64,000 nucleotides of DNA from Mytilus trossulus (lineage: Eukaryota > Mollusca > Bivalvia > Mytilida > Mytilidae), in NCBI RefSeq assembly GCF_036588685.1, contig NC_086381.1, positions 54,187,431-54,251,430 on the forward strand. Direction: 5' to 3'. The position numbers were made by a program, and so were the translations under genes. Shown piece after piece: positions 47,377-60,362 of this stretch. The notes beneath the pieces are model-generated. The model had not been told where the DNA came from. It saw nothing but the letters and a program-made list of their open reading frames with translations, and searched no databases. Each line of letters opens with the position of its first letter. The stretch's first letter is position 1.

Positions 47377-47564
47377 TGTAGCATTGTCCATAAGCATTTG
47401 AGCTAATCGTAGAATTGTCCCTTTATAATCGAAAACTATCCATATATGCAATGGATCTTGGAAAAGTGTGCACCATAGATAACCCATAGAGACGGGAAGA
47501 TGTCTGTCACATTCTGGTGTAAACCTATAATGTCTTCGTCTAATATATATCATGTACATGGGTT
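47377..47564 (-). CDS. Exon upstream of the U5 coiled-coil exon
   Basis: 188 bases on the minus strand between an acceptor (cgcttctgag) and a consensus donor (ACA|GTAAGT). The 62-codon frame includes CDRHLPVSMGYLWCTLFQDP and RLAQMLMDNAT. It matches the exon at 23247 (TLF..P, LMD) and the LMDEATVK exons at 2687 and 15959, and it joins the U5 exon in phase 0. No known domain was recognised. The conserved LMD[EN] motif immediately before the head of the next exon is the best landmark of the family. Further 5' exons were not found. Confidence 0.6.
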
Positions 47565-47739
47565 CTCAGAAGCGTGACTCATTTATAATATTACGCAATA
47601 GTAGATAATCAAATCCCTTCCTGCATTAAGATCACGATATTTAAAACACAATACAGAAAATTAAACACTACTTTGGAATCTTAAATTACGGTAACATTTT
47701 GGCGTATCAAGTTACACCGGCCACTTCCACTTGTAATTT

Positions 47740-48170
47740 TTGTTTATCTGATTAGTTAAGCCTTTTTCAACTGATTTTTATAGTTCGTTCTTATGTTATA
47801 CCACTGTCCCAGGTTAGGGGAGGGTTGGGATCCCGCTAGCATGTTTAACCCCGCCTCATTATTTATGTATATGCCTGTCCCAAGTCAGGAGCCTGTAATT
47901 CAGTGGTTGTCGTTTGTTTATGTGTTACATATTTGTTTTTTCGTTCATTTCTTTTAAATAAACAAGGCCGTTAGTTTTCTCCTTCGAATTGTTTTACATT
48001 GTCTTATCGGGGCCTTTTATAGCTGACTATATGCGGTATGGGCTTTGCTCATTGTTGAAGGCCGTACGGTGACCTATAATTGTTAATGTTTGTGTCATTT
48101 TGGTCTTTTGTGGATATTGGATAGTTGTCTCATCGGCAATCATACCACATCTTCCTTTTTATAGTATATA
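47740..48170 (+). repeat. R1 interspersed repeat, best copy
   Basis: Reads 'tctgattagttaagcctttttcaactgatttttatagttcg', 'cccaggttaggggagggttgggatcccg', 'tgtttaaccccgcc', 'gtcccaagtcaggagcctgtaattcagtggttgtcg', 'gttgaaggccgtacggtgacctata' and 'cggcaatcataccacatcttcc'. It is the reference for the other copies named in this annotation. No ORF. Confidence 0.85.
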
Positions 48171-49859
48171 AACATATGTCTTACGATAAATCGGTTACAT
48201 CGGTTAACTCATTTATAATCAGAGAATTGTGTCGAGTAGCATGCAAGTAAGACTGCATTTGATGAATATAATAGGTCATAAATAGTTTTGATTTCTGACA
48301 GGTAATGATGATGGTAATTTATAGTTTTAAACTTATGAAGTTAGTCATACCAAACTAAAGTTTACTATATTGAAGAATTTTAAAATCACTTTAGTTGACC
48401 ATGACGATAGTTGCTATGACTTCATTCAGCTATTAGGAATACTAAAAAAAAATTTCATCTAATTTATTGTGTATTGTTTGCTATGGACTTGAACTTTTGG
48501 ATAACGTTAAAGGTTATATTAAATCAAACTTGAATGTTTGAACGAATTCTTTAGCAATAAATATGGCAGCTAATATCTTGTTAACGGATTGTTTTATCTC
48601 AACAAGGTACCTCGTAATCTCATTATCAAGAACAACGTTACAGTAAATGATCCCAGTCATAATATTTTGCAATTAACGATATTCAATCGTCAAAAACGTT
48701 TTTTTCAGAATGTTACAAATATTTTTATTGAGACAGGCGTAAATAAGTTTCACTAAAAACAACCTAATTAAGGCTGTCGAAATTAAAATCAATATAGGCA
48801 CAGGCACTTTTTTGAATGTGAAAATTGATACATCTTGTCGTGAACAATTGTAATGTAAATATTAATTAAACTGTTATTAAAAGTAATGATCAAGTTGATG
48901 TAGTCGTTTAAATTTTTTTCATAATCGAGGATTATTAATCACTCATCGTATATATCCCTTTCAATTCGTCTATCAAAGTAACCTAGAATAACAACAATAT
49001 TCAAAAGAACAATATTTCGTGTTGTAAAAATGTTCGTAAAAGAAATAAACGACCATAATGAATTATTTAGAAAAATACAACCAAATGAAATTATGCCATT
49101 TTTCATACAAAGATTGGAAAGATATAAATGGAAAGTATAAATTATAAATTAAAATAAAAAAATGACAACGCCATGACAAAGAACAACAGACAAACAATAG
49201 ATAACAAAGAACAACATAGGAATCTAAAGATTAAACAACACATCCTTTACCCAAAACACCGGGGTCAAAAGTACTATTCAAATTGATGCACCACCAGCGA
49301 CATTCAAATACTTCGTTTTTCGTCTCTGATTTAACATGTTTAACATCGTATCTTCTTAGGTTTACTTTTTTGTTTGCTTTTTTCATATAATTTCACTTTC
49401 ATTTCAGATTTCAGTCGCCATTAGCTTCTCTTATCTCGACGTGAACTATCATAAACATGGATTGGGAAAACAAAATAAGTCTTCCATAGCAACGAATTAG
49501 GCGACAATACACATCAAACATTAAAATGTGGTGAAGATGATGACTGGATACCTCAGATAGGTCAAATAGATTAACTGGTTCCTTCAACTTCTACTTCTCG
49601 AGGGAGGACTTTATGTTGATAAAATATATCAAATAAGTAGGCATTACATAATAACAGAATGATTTGCCTCTGTTGTAACCTTAAGAAATAATTAAAATTA
49701 AAACAACATATTTGTCGAGTCAGAACTTTTCAAATAAAGAACGTAAAAAGCAAGACTATCATTAGTAGAACCAGACATTGAAAATATCAATAGAAAACAT
49801 TTAACATGTTAAAACATAAAAAACGAGCAAGTTTAAGACACAACCAAACGACGCTTCCT
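48171..49859. other. Non-coding stretch
   Basis: AT-rich spacer between the R1 repeat and the decayed unit U6. No gene was recognised. Confidence 0.35.
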
Positions 49860-50640
49860 TGACTTGTGCTCTTTTTTCAGCTTGTTTAAGTTACGTTTCT
49901 TGTCTTTCTTTTTATCTGTGCAGCTTGTTCAATGACCACCTTTTCGAATGTTTTATTTATTCAACTCAACCATCTCTCACATTTTCTATCCTTAAAGTTT
50001 GATTATTTAGCATATCCGTCTCTGTTCCTTTCTGTGATGATTTCTCAATGAACGTGTACGTCTCACTAAATCAACCAAATTATTTCTAACATCTTCTATC
50101 CCTATGTTTTTTTAATGTTTTTGCCCTTGTTTTCTGTGTAGCTTGTTCGGTCAATGTCTTCTTTTCTTGTCTTACCTATTCAACCAAATTATCCTCCTCT
50201 TTTTCTTTTATTACAGCCTCTTAAGAACCGTTTCCTTCTACTTTCTATCATTAAGTTAACTTTTAACACTTTTTGCTCATCTTATAATTGCAGTTTGTTC
50301 TTTAAACGTTCTTGTTTTTGTTAATGCAGTCACCATATCCTTCTCTTTATATCATTGCTTTTCAAAATTTTCTTTTCTTTTTTATTATCGTTTTTTTTCA
50401 ATTTTATTCTAGTTTTTTCTCCGGCAGCCGTTTCAGTTTATGTGTTCATATTTTATTTTATATCTGTTCATCCCATGGTTTCGTTTTACTTCATAGCATA
50501 GTAGCTTGCTAGGTACCAGACGAGTTCCTTTTCATTGCTTGTTGTTCCCTCAAGTTAAATTTTTAATTCAGCAGTTATTTTCACGTGTTTAGAATAACTG
50601 TAGTACGTTGTCACTGATAATTGCCCAATGCATTATTATA
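49860..50640 (-). pseudogene. Decayed long hendecad exon, array unit U6
   Basis: On the minus strand the end near 50620 reads QLSVTTYYSYSKH, matching the U5 head (GVLSVISYHNFCK). Downstream, pieces such as KEKEEDNLVE, RQEKKTLTEQATQ and KQAEKRAQVKEA show the same Lys/Glu helix with Leu-Thr-Glu words. Stops and frameshifts are frequent and the acceptor is lost. It is a relative of U5 rather than of U1, and clearly non-functional. Confidence 0.6.
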
Positions 50641-51764
50641 ATGCAATAATATAAACATATCATATTTATGTATGATGATTGCCAACAAATACAAGTATCC
50701 TAAAACATTTCCTTTCTAAATGAAACCAAGTCTTTAACTTGACAAAGATTTTCTGTAATAGAAAAACTATGTAGTCACTGTCCACCTGTGGCAAATGAAG
50801 TGGAAGATAGTCAATATAGGTTACTTTACGACCTTCGTCAATTATCAAAACTCATGAATTATAGAAAGGTGTCAAATACTTACCCATGACAATATGTAAA
50901 ATAATTCAAATTTGAAAACTTAAACAATTAACGAACACCGAATATCCGGAATTCACAACAAATGACAAGGGACACGTAAATATAGAAAAGGAAAGGCTCT
51001 CAATGTACACATTGAATCGAATGTTACGGTCCCATGTCACCGGAGATTGATGCGTACTTGTACTCCACACCTGACAATTGGTCTCCCACTTTTTAAGGGT
51101 TTAACTGACTGTCAGAGGTCATAACTAACTATATCTTTATTCCAAAGTCACTCTTGGGGATTGCAGTTTCAGTTATTCTTAAAGTATGTGTTTTAGAGAA
51201 TACTATATAGCATTACAAATCCAAAACATTCATTTTAAAGAAACAGAAAAAAATAATGACCGTGTGTGGGTCTAAAATAAACGTATTATTAGCATGAAGG
51301 AACATTAGTATCCATTACTGTTCAACAATACATATCTTGTAAGTTTTAATTCATTGAGAACAAATTCATATAATGGGCAATATGAGTTATTTTACAGCAT
51401 AAATAAAAAGAATATATTTTTTGGGGACCTTAGAGGTTTTAACAGGGACATTATTCATGGTATTGTATAGGTTGTTTTTCAATGATAACTGACCCATTAT
51501 TTGGTTTGTATCAAGATTAGTTATCTTATAAAAACCAGGTAAAAATGAATATCTGTTTCCGTGTTGATACAAGTATTTTGAAAATAGATATCATTTATAG
51601 TGAAATATTGTCTTACACCGATGCAATGAGTGTATATGTTTTTCTATCTTTAGCGTGAGTTCATTTTGTTTTCGTTATCAATCTTAATGACAAACATTTC
51701 TATAGATACATGACTTTACATGCTTTACCAAACAAAAAATGGACCACAAACAACAATCTATCCT
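50641..51764. other. Non-coding stretch
   Basis: Around 50770-50850 the minus strand resembles the 'gaaggtcgtaaagtaacctat' tail of the R1 repeat, so the open frame there is not called. The minus-strand frame at 51387-51572 has no splice support. Confidence 0.35.
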
Positions 51765-51996
51765 TCAGTAGTTTAAATCAATATTTGGAATATATAATGT
51801 TCTTTTGGACGATTTTTGTCCGTAAAGTTCATCGTAACCCGGGACCATGAGATTTTGTAATATACCTTCAATAGCAATGGTCATTGTAATGTCTTTGTAA
51901 AGTAAAAGTGGTGACATATAAAGAGAGGAAAAGACATTCAAAAAGTGATCGACAGTAATTAATGTTTTGCCACTTACAGACATTGTAAAGAGTGGT
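51765..51996 (-). CDS. Candidate terminal exon, unidentified
   Basis: An acceptor (gtgggctttccag) is followed by one base and the frame PLFTMSVSGKTLITVDHF, open for about 77 codons to a TGA. Composition is protein-like (VPGYDELYGQKSSKRTLYIP). The start (one base, then PLF) copies the start of FN3 exon A (one base, then PLFEP), but no FN3 core follows. It may be an alternative or diverged exon of the array. No domain recognised. Confidence 0.35.
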
Positions 51997-52089
51997 CTGG
52001 AAAGCCCACGTTAAATATGCCATGCAATTTTATACAGGTTTAAATTATATTATATAGTATCCAACATATGTTTAAATTTTTCTATCGTC

Positions 52090-52350
52090 TATGTAAATTG
52101 TATTAGGTGACATATTTGCGCCTGTCCTAGGTCAGGTGCCTTCAGTTTTTCTTACTGTAATTCTTACTTTTTTTTTCTTTAGTTCCCTTATATGTTTCGA
52201 AGTGTGTCGTCCATTTTCATTGAACCTGCGGATGCGGAATATCTTTGCTGTGTTGAAGACTCATTTATGGCCTTGGTCAGTTCTTGCTTTTTTGGTCAGG
52301 TTGTTGTCTCTTTGACACATCTCCAATTTACATTCTCAATATTACACCTA
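52090..52350 (+). repeat. R1-type repeat, short variant
   Basis: Reads 'gcgcctgtcctaggtcaggtgcc', 'aatatctttgctgtgttgaagactcatttatggcc' and 'ggtcaggttgttgtctctttgacaca'. These are complements of 11340-11460. Confidence 0.7.
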
Positions 52351-54969
52351 TATGGCAATATGTTAAACAACCCTGGATGACGTGGATTCGTTACTTTTGT
52401 AATTCTTATCAAATTTAACAAGTTGTACATGTATCTACGTTTTCGGTTTGACGATTTCAAAATTTCAAAATCACAAGAGAAGTACTTATTTAGTCGCTCT
52501 AAACTCAAACTGTAATATAAATAATGTTAGCGTACGCGTGTTTGTAGAAAAAATATGAAATTCAAAATAAATAGACTAAACGTTGTCTAGTATCTATTAT
52601 AAAGCAAACACTGCTTTGTTAATGATACAGTGATAATTGATTTTACAATCCAGTGTAAGTCACATAGTAAGCTTGAATTTTAAAATGACACAGAAATTGA
52701 CAGACAGTTTCCACACCTATGTCTCAACTGGACACAAGTAGACATGTAGATTCTGTTCATTTCAGTGTTAAGAAGTTTATCTGAATCACCATATAAAATG
52801 GACTTGCTTTAGATATTCCTTCTACGTTAGTACATCCTAAGTTTGAGTTCTACAATTTTATGAACTCCAAATGTACAATTGAAATGTATCTTTTTTATCA
52901 AGTCGTTATAAAATTACTGTCTGTAAAGGTTTAATGATAGTTTAATGCTTTAATGTAACAAATAATTGTAGCCTACATCCATGTCTATTGAAATGAATGT
53001 TGAGAACAGTCTCATTAGAAAGCATATCTCCTTATTTTGTTTTAGAAAAAAATGTTTACGGAAGGAGTTTCGACCTTGCATAAAACAGTTATGGAAGTTC
53101 GCCGCTCAGTTTAAAAAACACAAGCTTTTCATAACACTTGAATATATTCACAGGGGTTAAATAAAGAAAACCCCAAAAAATAATAAATATATATATATAT
53201 AGGTCAATGTGCTTATTTTATAGATATAAGCCATTGAAATTTTGGCGGGAAAATTTCTCTCTTACTTTATCAAATCTTTTTCATTGACAAGTTGAAGTTC
53301 TCAAAAACTATTAAACAATATTAGATAATATAATACTTTTACAGATGACTTATAATTGTACATATAAAAGATTAATAAAAAAAAATGGGGATCTATTGGC
53401 AATTTTTTTAAGGCATTTAAATGGATAAAACCAGAAGATTTCGAAATTCTGACAAAAATCCCAAAACATTACACGCGAACATCCTTAATAATCAAATTGT
53501 GATCACGAGGGAAAACTTTGAACACTTCTGAACTTTTCACAATGATAATTAAAATCTAGAAAATGACTAAAAGATTTATGAGCTGTTAAGATAAAAATTA
53601 CCTTATTATTTTCCAATGTGTTTACAATTGCTCAAGTAACTCCATTGTCTACCGATTCTTTTCATTCATATATCGTACTTGAAACATAATAGCTATTTTT
53701 ATCAAGAAAGAACTTATTTGATATTTTTTAAATTTCACAAATAGGCTAATTCAATTGCCAAACGTCAATATTATGAAATAAGAGCTGCATAGCATATTAC
53801 TATTTAAAGGTAACAATCCAACTTTCAAACTATCTATGCATGTTCATTTAAAGGCTCGTTTTACCAAATACATACCTAAAGGTGTGAATTTTCGTATATT
53901 TTGATAGGCTAATGCAAAAGTACAATTACTTCACAATTCTTTATTAAATGCATCTTAGGAAAACGCCCAGAAATGGTCAAAAGCTGACAGAAAAAAATTA
54001 TTAATTCGTTCTTCAACGGGTAAATCTGTTTTTGATATGCGCAAATGTTTACATATTTATTGTTAAGAAATCTTGTATATGTTTGGTCTCTAAATGAATG
54101 TAAATTGAAGTTTATTAGGGGGAATACCTTTCTTACAACTATGACACCTGTTACATATGCAACTGGTTTACAATAATTTTGAATTTTATACCACAAGTCA
54201 GGAAATATCTTTAGTATTTTCATGTTTAAAGAGCAGACATCCTTTTTATTACCATTGACTACATTGTTGTATGTGTATACGCATAATGAACGTATCTGCT
54301 GGACTAATAAACTAAGAGGTCTTGTACAAACACCGTCATGCATTTTTTTCGGTAACATAAGTGTTTTTACAAATTATTTGTTTACACCTTTTGAATTGAT
54401 TTTTATATTGTTTTATGTTACGGATTCATATTTGCAAATGAACATTGCATTACCTTTTTGTTTTTTTTTCTGTTTTGAAAATACGACTTTATTGAATTAT
54501 TTCTTGAACATATTACATTGAATGCATATAAATAGACATGTAATACAATGCACATTCACCATGACTTCGTATAATATATATCGCTAGATTAAACATATTA
54601 AACATCAAAATTGTTATCAAAAGCACAACCACATCAATAACAAGACACCAGCAGTCAATAAAACTGTCAAAATCGAATCGTGGACTACGTCACAGTCCAG
54701 AGAAGAACCAAATAATGTTCTATTCGATCAATGTAAGGAACACCAATGGAAATACTGTTAAAGGTTAACGAATATCTAGACATATGTATTTATATAAAAA
54801 TAATAGAAAGATATCATTAAGGAATAGAAAACAAAATGTCATGTGTTTTTTTTTATTCATACTAGCAGAGCTGTTGAAGCGAAGCTCTACAGTATACAAA
54901 AGTCGACTTTAAGTTAGCAGGATGACTTTCAAATGCATCGCTTATCATGTGTTTGTAATTACAATACAA
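52351..54969. other. Long non-coding stretch
   Basis: Includes a short (TA)n tract near 53190. The minus-strand frame at 53909-54358 (149 codons) has an antisense frame at 54222-54521 over part of it and shows no motif or splice context, so I do not call it. Nothing else was recognised. Confidence 0.35.
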
Positions 54970-55690
54970 GTTTTCAATGCTTGATAAAATGTTTTGTTCT
55001 ATAGCTGTTAACATTGCATTGATATATCGTCTGCCTTGTGCGTTAAATCACAAATATTTGTACACCAGTTGCATAATAAGAAGTTCTCAGAAAAATGGCC
55101 CACCTAGTTAACCTGAATTTTCATTCATTTAAAGCTGTCTATAAATATACAGAACGTTTAAAGGAAAAGATAAAAATCCTCAACCGATATACCCGTTCAA
55201 GAACTGATTAATTCGATCTTTTCATTCAGCTTTTGTCAATTACTGGACGTTTTCCAAAGATTCATTCAACAAATTAGTAGAAGAAATTGTGTAATGTATG
55301 TACTTTTGCATTATCTATTATAATGTACGGTTTACACCTTCAGGTGTTTAAATTGGTTAAATTAGTGTTTGAATGATTATAAAAAGATAGTTGAACATAA
55401 CGATATAGTTACAAAATGTATACCCTAAAAATGCCGTTTTCATTTCATAATATTTACATAGGGGATAGAAATAACATATTTCAGAAGTAAAATCAGATTA
55501 ATATCACTGCATCGAAAAACATTTGGTGCAAATATTGTTACAGTCGAATATTGATTTCGCCAACATCACACGAGACAGATCATCAATATAGATCTCATTT
55601 AAACATAAAAACTATTATGATGGCTATCAAATAATCGTTTTAAAAATACACCATGGCCAAAAAGAGTATATCAAAAGTGAAATAACAAAA
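54970..55690. repeat. Duplicated block X, copy 3
   Basis: Aligns with the second half of block X copy 1 (about 9230-10115). Shared landmarks: 'cctgaattttcattcatttaaag', 'gatatacccgttcaa', 'gatcttttcattcagcttttgtcaatt', 'ggacgttttcc', 'aatatcactgcatcg' and 'gtgcaaatattgt'. It lies upstream, in minus sense, of unit U5. Confidence 0.6.
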
Positions 55691-56579
55691 ATACTAAACT
55701 CCGAGAAAATTCAAAACGGAAAGTCCTTAATCAAATGGCAAAATCAAAAGCTCAAACACATCAAACGAATAGATAATAATTTTCATATCCTGACTAAGCA
55801 CATGCATTTTCGTATGAAGAATATTGTGAATTTTGAAAGATAATAGCAGTATGCATTACACTAAATATCGCGCATCTGACTAATTCTACTTTATATGGTA
55901 TATACATATTCTTTATTTGAATAACTGTGTGTAACAGTATCTAAACACTTATGTTATAACTGATTAGTCATACCCTTGTGTTAAGTGAATGATAATTGTT
56001 TTCAATATAACGACGATAACAGTATAAAGTCGGAATTCTTGTTGAAATAGAACAAAAGAATCGAAGCTTTTTGTTAGAGAAGGTGTTAAATTCTTACTGT
56101 AATGTGTGAAAAAAAAAATAAAGGTAATAGAAACAAACGAAATTACAATTTTCTTCTCAATTACGAAGAGTTTTATTTCAAAAACACCATTTGCATAAGT
56201 TTTCAATTTATCTAGTACATAGTTTAATAAGCAGAACAATTAGATAAAAAGTCGACGACATGGGTATCTTTCAAGTTGGATGTCATAAATGCATAACCTC
56301 CGATTTTTTTTAATTACCACGGACGGAAAACATATCAATCTATTAGTTCATTAAGGTTCGTGTCTGCCCTTCCATTATGTGACTCAAGAAAAAATTTCCC
56401 AAAATGGATAACAATTGTATTGAAAAGAGAACTTCCAGAGCACCTTTTTGTGTCAGGGCATGTTTGAGTTGAATATTTTGTCATGATATCGTTCCAAGTA
56501 AGAATATTTCATATATCGTCGCGGTTCAGATTCTATCATTTTTATATATCAAAGCTACAGGTTAACTTTATAACATAAA
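55691..56579. other. Non-coding stretch
   Basis: The minus-strand frame at 55964-56239 has no motif and I do not call it. Nothing else was recognised. Confidence 0.35.
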
Positions 56580-57100
56580 CTAGAGGCTCTAAATAGCCTG
56601 TGTCACTCACCTTGGTCTATGTGAATATTCAGCAACGGACAGAGATGGATTAATGACAAAATTATGATTTGGTCATGGTGATGTGTTTGTAGACCTTACA
56701 TTACTGAACATTCATGCTGTGTACAATTATCCCTATCTATAATGATTGGCCCAGTAGTTTCAGTGGAAAATGTTAGTAAAAATTTACAAATTTTATGAAA
56801 TATTTTTAAAAATTAACTATAAGGGGTAATAACTCCTTAGGGGGTCAATTGACCATTTTGGTCATGTTGACTTATTTGTAGGTCTTACTATGTTGTAAAT
56901 TATTGCTATTTACAGTTTATCTCTTTCTATAATAATATTCATGATCATAAACCAAAAACAGCAAAATTTCCTTAAAATTACCAATTAAGGGGCAGCAACA
57001 TAACAACCAAGTGTCCAATTCATCAGAAAATTTCAGGGCAGTTAGATCTTGACCTGATAAACAATATCAACCCCTTATCAGATTTGTTCTAGGTGTGTTC
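56580..57100. repeat. Bivalve repeat with 'ggtcaattgaccattttggtcatgttga'
   Basis: Contains 'agaggctctaaatagcctgtgtcactcaccttgg', 'gtttgtagaccttacattactgaac', 'ggtaataactccttagggggtc' and 'acaatatcaaccccttatcag'. I recall it as a common molluscan repeat. Non-coding. Confidence 0.7.
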
Positions 57101-57360
57101 GAAGACTTATTTTTTACTGAAAACACTTGACGACAGTCTTTCAAGTAGGATGATGAACATGATATTTTATTTTTTGTGTGACAACTATAGTTTATAGTCT
57201 TAAACTATTTAAAAAATACAGTCTGTGTTCGAATACTTATTTATTACTGAAAATACTTGACGACAGTCTTTCAAGTTGAATGATGAAAATTATAAAAAAA
57301 AATTGTTTGTGACAACCAGGGTTTATAGTCTTAAACTACTTCAAAAATCTAGTCTGCCCT
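57098..57360. repeat. Tandem duplication, about 130-bp unit x2
   Basis: The unit runs 'gttcgaa.acttatttt.tactgaaaa.acttgacgacagtctttcaagt.g.atgatgaa' through 'gtgacaac.a.ggtttatagtcttaaacta' and is present twice in direct orientation with modest divergence. Confidence 0.75.
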
Positions 57361-58410
57361 TCCGCGAAATATTAAATTAGATTATTTTTTTATGTATATG
57401 AATTTTCGAGAATTCTACCTGACAACCGATCAGACAAAAGTGTTAAGTTGAATCAATGCAGACAAGATCATTAACTGATGCTCATTAGCTAGTTGATACA
57501 TTTGTCTTTTAAAATACAACTTACATATAAGGATCGTGTTGGTGAATGTAGATAAATTTATCGGTTTCCGAGAGCAAAATTGGCAGTGCGTCCTCCCTAC
57601 AATGGCTTCCATTTCTACGATTGTGAAAATGAACTGGCGTGATGGGGAGATAATGTTGAAGAAGTAGAATCCTGACTGTATAAGTATGGTTAAATCTTAA
57701 ATTTTAAGTCATTTTTTTTGGAAATTATGCAATGCACATGATACACTCTCTTTGGCATTAACATTAAGAATAACTACTAGTATATGGCAAAAAATTGGGA
57801 ATAATGATAAAAAAATGTATTAATGAGGATTTATTAACCAACTTACTACAATATGTATAAAAATGCCCATGCTTTATAAAAGGAAAATTTCGACATCTGG
57901 TCATTATGAACGGAGAAATTGCTACAGCCAGTCATTACGAAATCTCAGCCATGCATTACGAAATCACACCCGTGCATTACGGAATCACAGTCATGCATTA
58001 TAAACAGATGAAACAGGACATCGATTAAATCAAAATGTCGTTTATTTCTTTAAATAAGTGTGACATTTTTTTATTTTTTTTAAAACATAACATCATAAAA
58101 ACAAGTTTAAATGATGTTCATTATTTTGTAACGACTTGAAACGGAAATATTTCACAGCCTTTTTCGAGTACGACTTTCGATTATTTTCACTGGATACACA
58201 TCCGAGCATGCCAATGAGAACGGACATTAAAATTTTTGCAGGGACAATCTTTCAACATCATTGAAATTGTTTTGTCAAATTGATTTCATGGATAAATATT
58301 AATATCCTTACATCGTATATTTTATGATTTGGATTATATTGTTTTGTTGAGAAAGGTTTCTGCAGATATTTTCAGGTTTGTTTGAGACATGTAGTCAGAT
58401 TGGATCCATT
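57361..58410. repeat. Non-coding stretch with a 21-bp minisatellite (57903-58010)
   Basis: At 57903-58010 the unit 'cattacgaaatcacagccatg' (with variants) repeats four to five times. The remainder is AT-rich with no gene recognised. Confidence 0.55.
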
Positions 58411-58900
58411 AGTAGTTTCCATGTGGGAAACAATCAGACCAATCTATTTGATGTCTGAGGGTTTTAGCTGTTCCCCTAATGGATCGGTAGTTTCTTTCCG
58501 AGATCCTTTATCATAGGATTTTCGGCTTTCCTCTACCAGGAATACAACTGGGCATTTAGCGGTATCGGTTTGGATTCCAAGTATGTCCTCTCAGGTTTCC
58601 CGTTCGTTGTCTAGGCATTTGTGCGGCATCCGGGGTGACCTTATCCTATATTTTGTATATATATAATGTTTTTAATATTATGCAGGTTTTATATTTTTGA
58701 GGATGAGTGAGTCAGGTGTGTGGGTGTGTTCGTATGCTTTATTATATTGTACTTATTGTTTTGGGGAAGGTTAACTTTCTGGTAGTAAGACCCGTCACGG
58801 CCAGGCTGGGAGACTGGATAGGCAAATGCTCACATTAAATCTGTACCGATACAGTGTGTTTAATATCTTCCTTTTACACCATAAACCATGGTGGTGCTCC
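58410..58900. other. GC-richer unidentified segment
   Basis: Holds 'gtgtctgagggttttagctg', 'tttagcggtatcggtttgga', 'gtgcggcatccggggtgacc' and 'agacccgtcacggccaggct'. The composition differs from the surroundings and suggests a transposon fragment or a transcribed region. No open frame of note was found and I cannot name it. Confidence 0.3.
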
Positions 58901-60290
58901 TACTAAATGAGGAAGATACAGAACATACATACACTGTTTCATTTCTGTTGTTCAATCCTAAGAATGCAGACTTTAGAATAGTTAAACTGTCTGATTTATT
59001 CTTCCCAGCTACTTTATATTTGACAGATAAAATGAATTTTATCTTTTTTCAGTTAAAAGTTGCATCACAAGTATAGAAGAGAACTTTTCTCAGTTCTGTT
59101 TAATCATAGTACTTAAAAAAGGAGAACGATATTCAATCGTTTATGTCGACATCACACTGCTATAAAGTATATACATGTATCTACTAAACAAAAATAACAA
59201 AATTATATACACACACACTTTCAGTACCGAAAGTAAAAAAAATCCCGGAATTGGTCAGTCCTTCAATTAGACAGCAATCAGACAACAACACCAGGCCATA
59301 AACAAAGGAAAAGGGAAAGCCATCTGATGAAGCTTTTGTAGAGATAAGACTTCGACACAAGACAAAATTTGCAGTCATTTCTCAGCCTCTAGTAGGCAAA
59401 TAAAACATATCATATACACATGAACATCTGTTTTTATGTCATGTCTCAACCTCTGTTTGGTTTTCTAGCAAATTTTTTACACGATATATGTTAATTATTA
59501 GCTCGAAAACGTAATGAGAAAAATCATATCTTCATTTAGCCTATGTAGATGCAGGAATGGGCCCAGTCCAAACTGTGAACTTTATAACTGCTCTCAACTT
59601 ACCTACTGTCAGTATCACCACGTTAAAATCCAGAGAAAGAGAAATTGAAAAAAACCCTTGAAGAATACGCTAAATAGTCATGTCAGAAAGCTTTAGAAAA
59701 AGAAATAGCACTGAACAAGAACGTAAACTATGTCAGTATGAGTAAATGGCGTTACACAATTTATAAAACCAAATATAACACTGATACAAATTACATGTAT
59801 ACATCTATGCTTTCAATAAAAAGCAATCGCTCACACAAGTATGAGGTAAAATAATCAGGGACGTATCTATCCAGCTACAAAATGGTGTCCCGATCCATTA
59901 TTGAAGGTGGTGTTCCAACTACAAGTCCCCATTCAACATGCATAATAATATGGGGTTTCCATACCCGGGACCCCAGCCTATTTCCACCAAAATAATGATT
60001 ACATAACTTACAAAGTATGTACTTTACTAGAATAAATTGGGTGAACACTTGCATAGGGCATTTGAGCGGGGTGGGGATGGGGGTACAAATAAGGTCATTT
60101 GAGGGCAAAATTCACTGGATTAGCCTTACTAGGATTATTATGGGAAATTCTATGTAAACTTTATATATGAATTGATACAATATTTTTAAAAGTAAGAAAA
60201 AGAGAATTTTCAATAATATAAGTACTCTAATTTTACAACCGAGAAATTTGACCTTTTTTATTTGTAGTGTTCTATTTCGCACTGCGTGAC
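58901..60290. other. Non-coding stretch
   Basis: Short open frames at 58888-59076, 59184-59378 and 59875-60108 have no domain or splice support. A GC-richer, G-run-containing patch (gagcggggtggggatggggg) is near 60065-60085. Confidence 0.35.
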
Positions 60291-60362
60291 ATCCCAATTT
60301 CATGGTCCACTGAACATAGAGAATAATAGTGCGAATGAGGCATCCGACACATTCTTGTTTTT
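60290..60362 (+). repeat. Fragment of the 8200-8670 repeat family
   Basis: Reads 'catggtccactgaacatagagaataatagtgcga', 'gaggcatccgacacattcttgtttttg', the 3' end of that repeat. Confidence 0.7.

Noticed and set aside
50666..50848. Minus-strand small ORF 5' of unit U6
   Set aside because: Part of it resembles the tail of the R1 interspersed repeat ('gaaggtcgtaaagtaacctat').
53909..54358. Minus-strand frame of 149 codons
   Set aside because: Its length is notable, but it has no domain, no splice signals and no match to other units, and an antisense frame (54222-54521) overlaps it.
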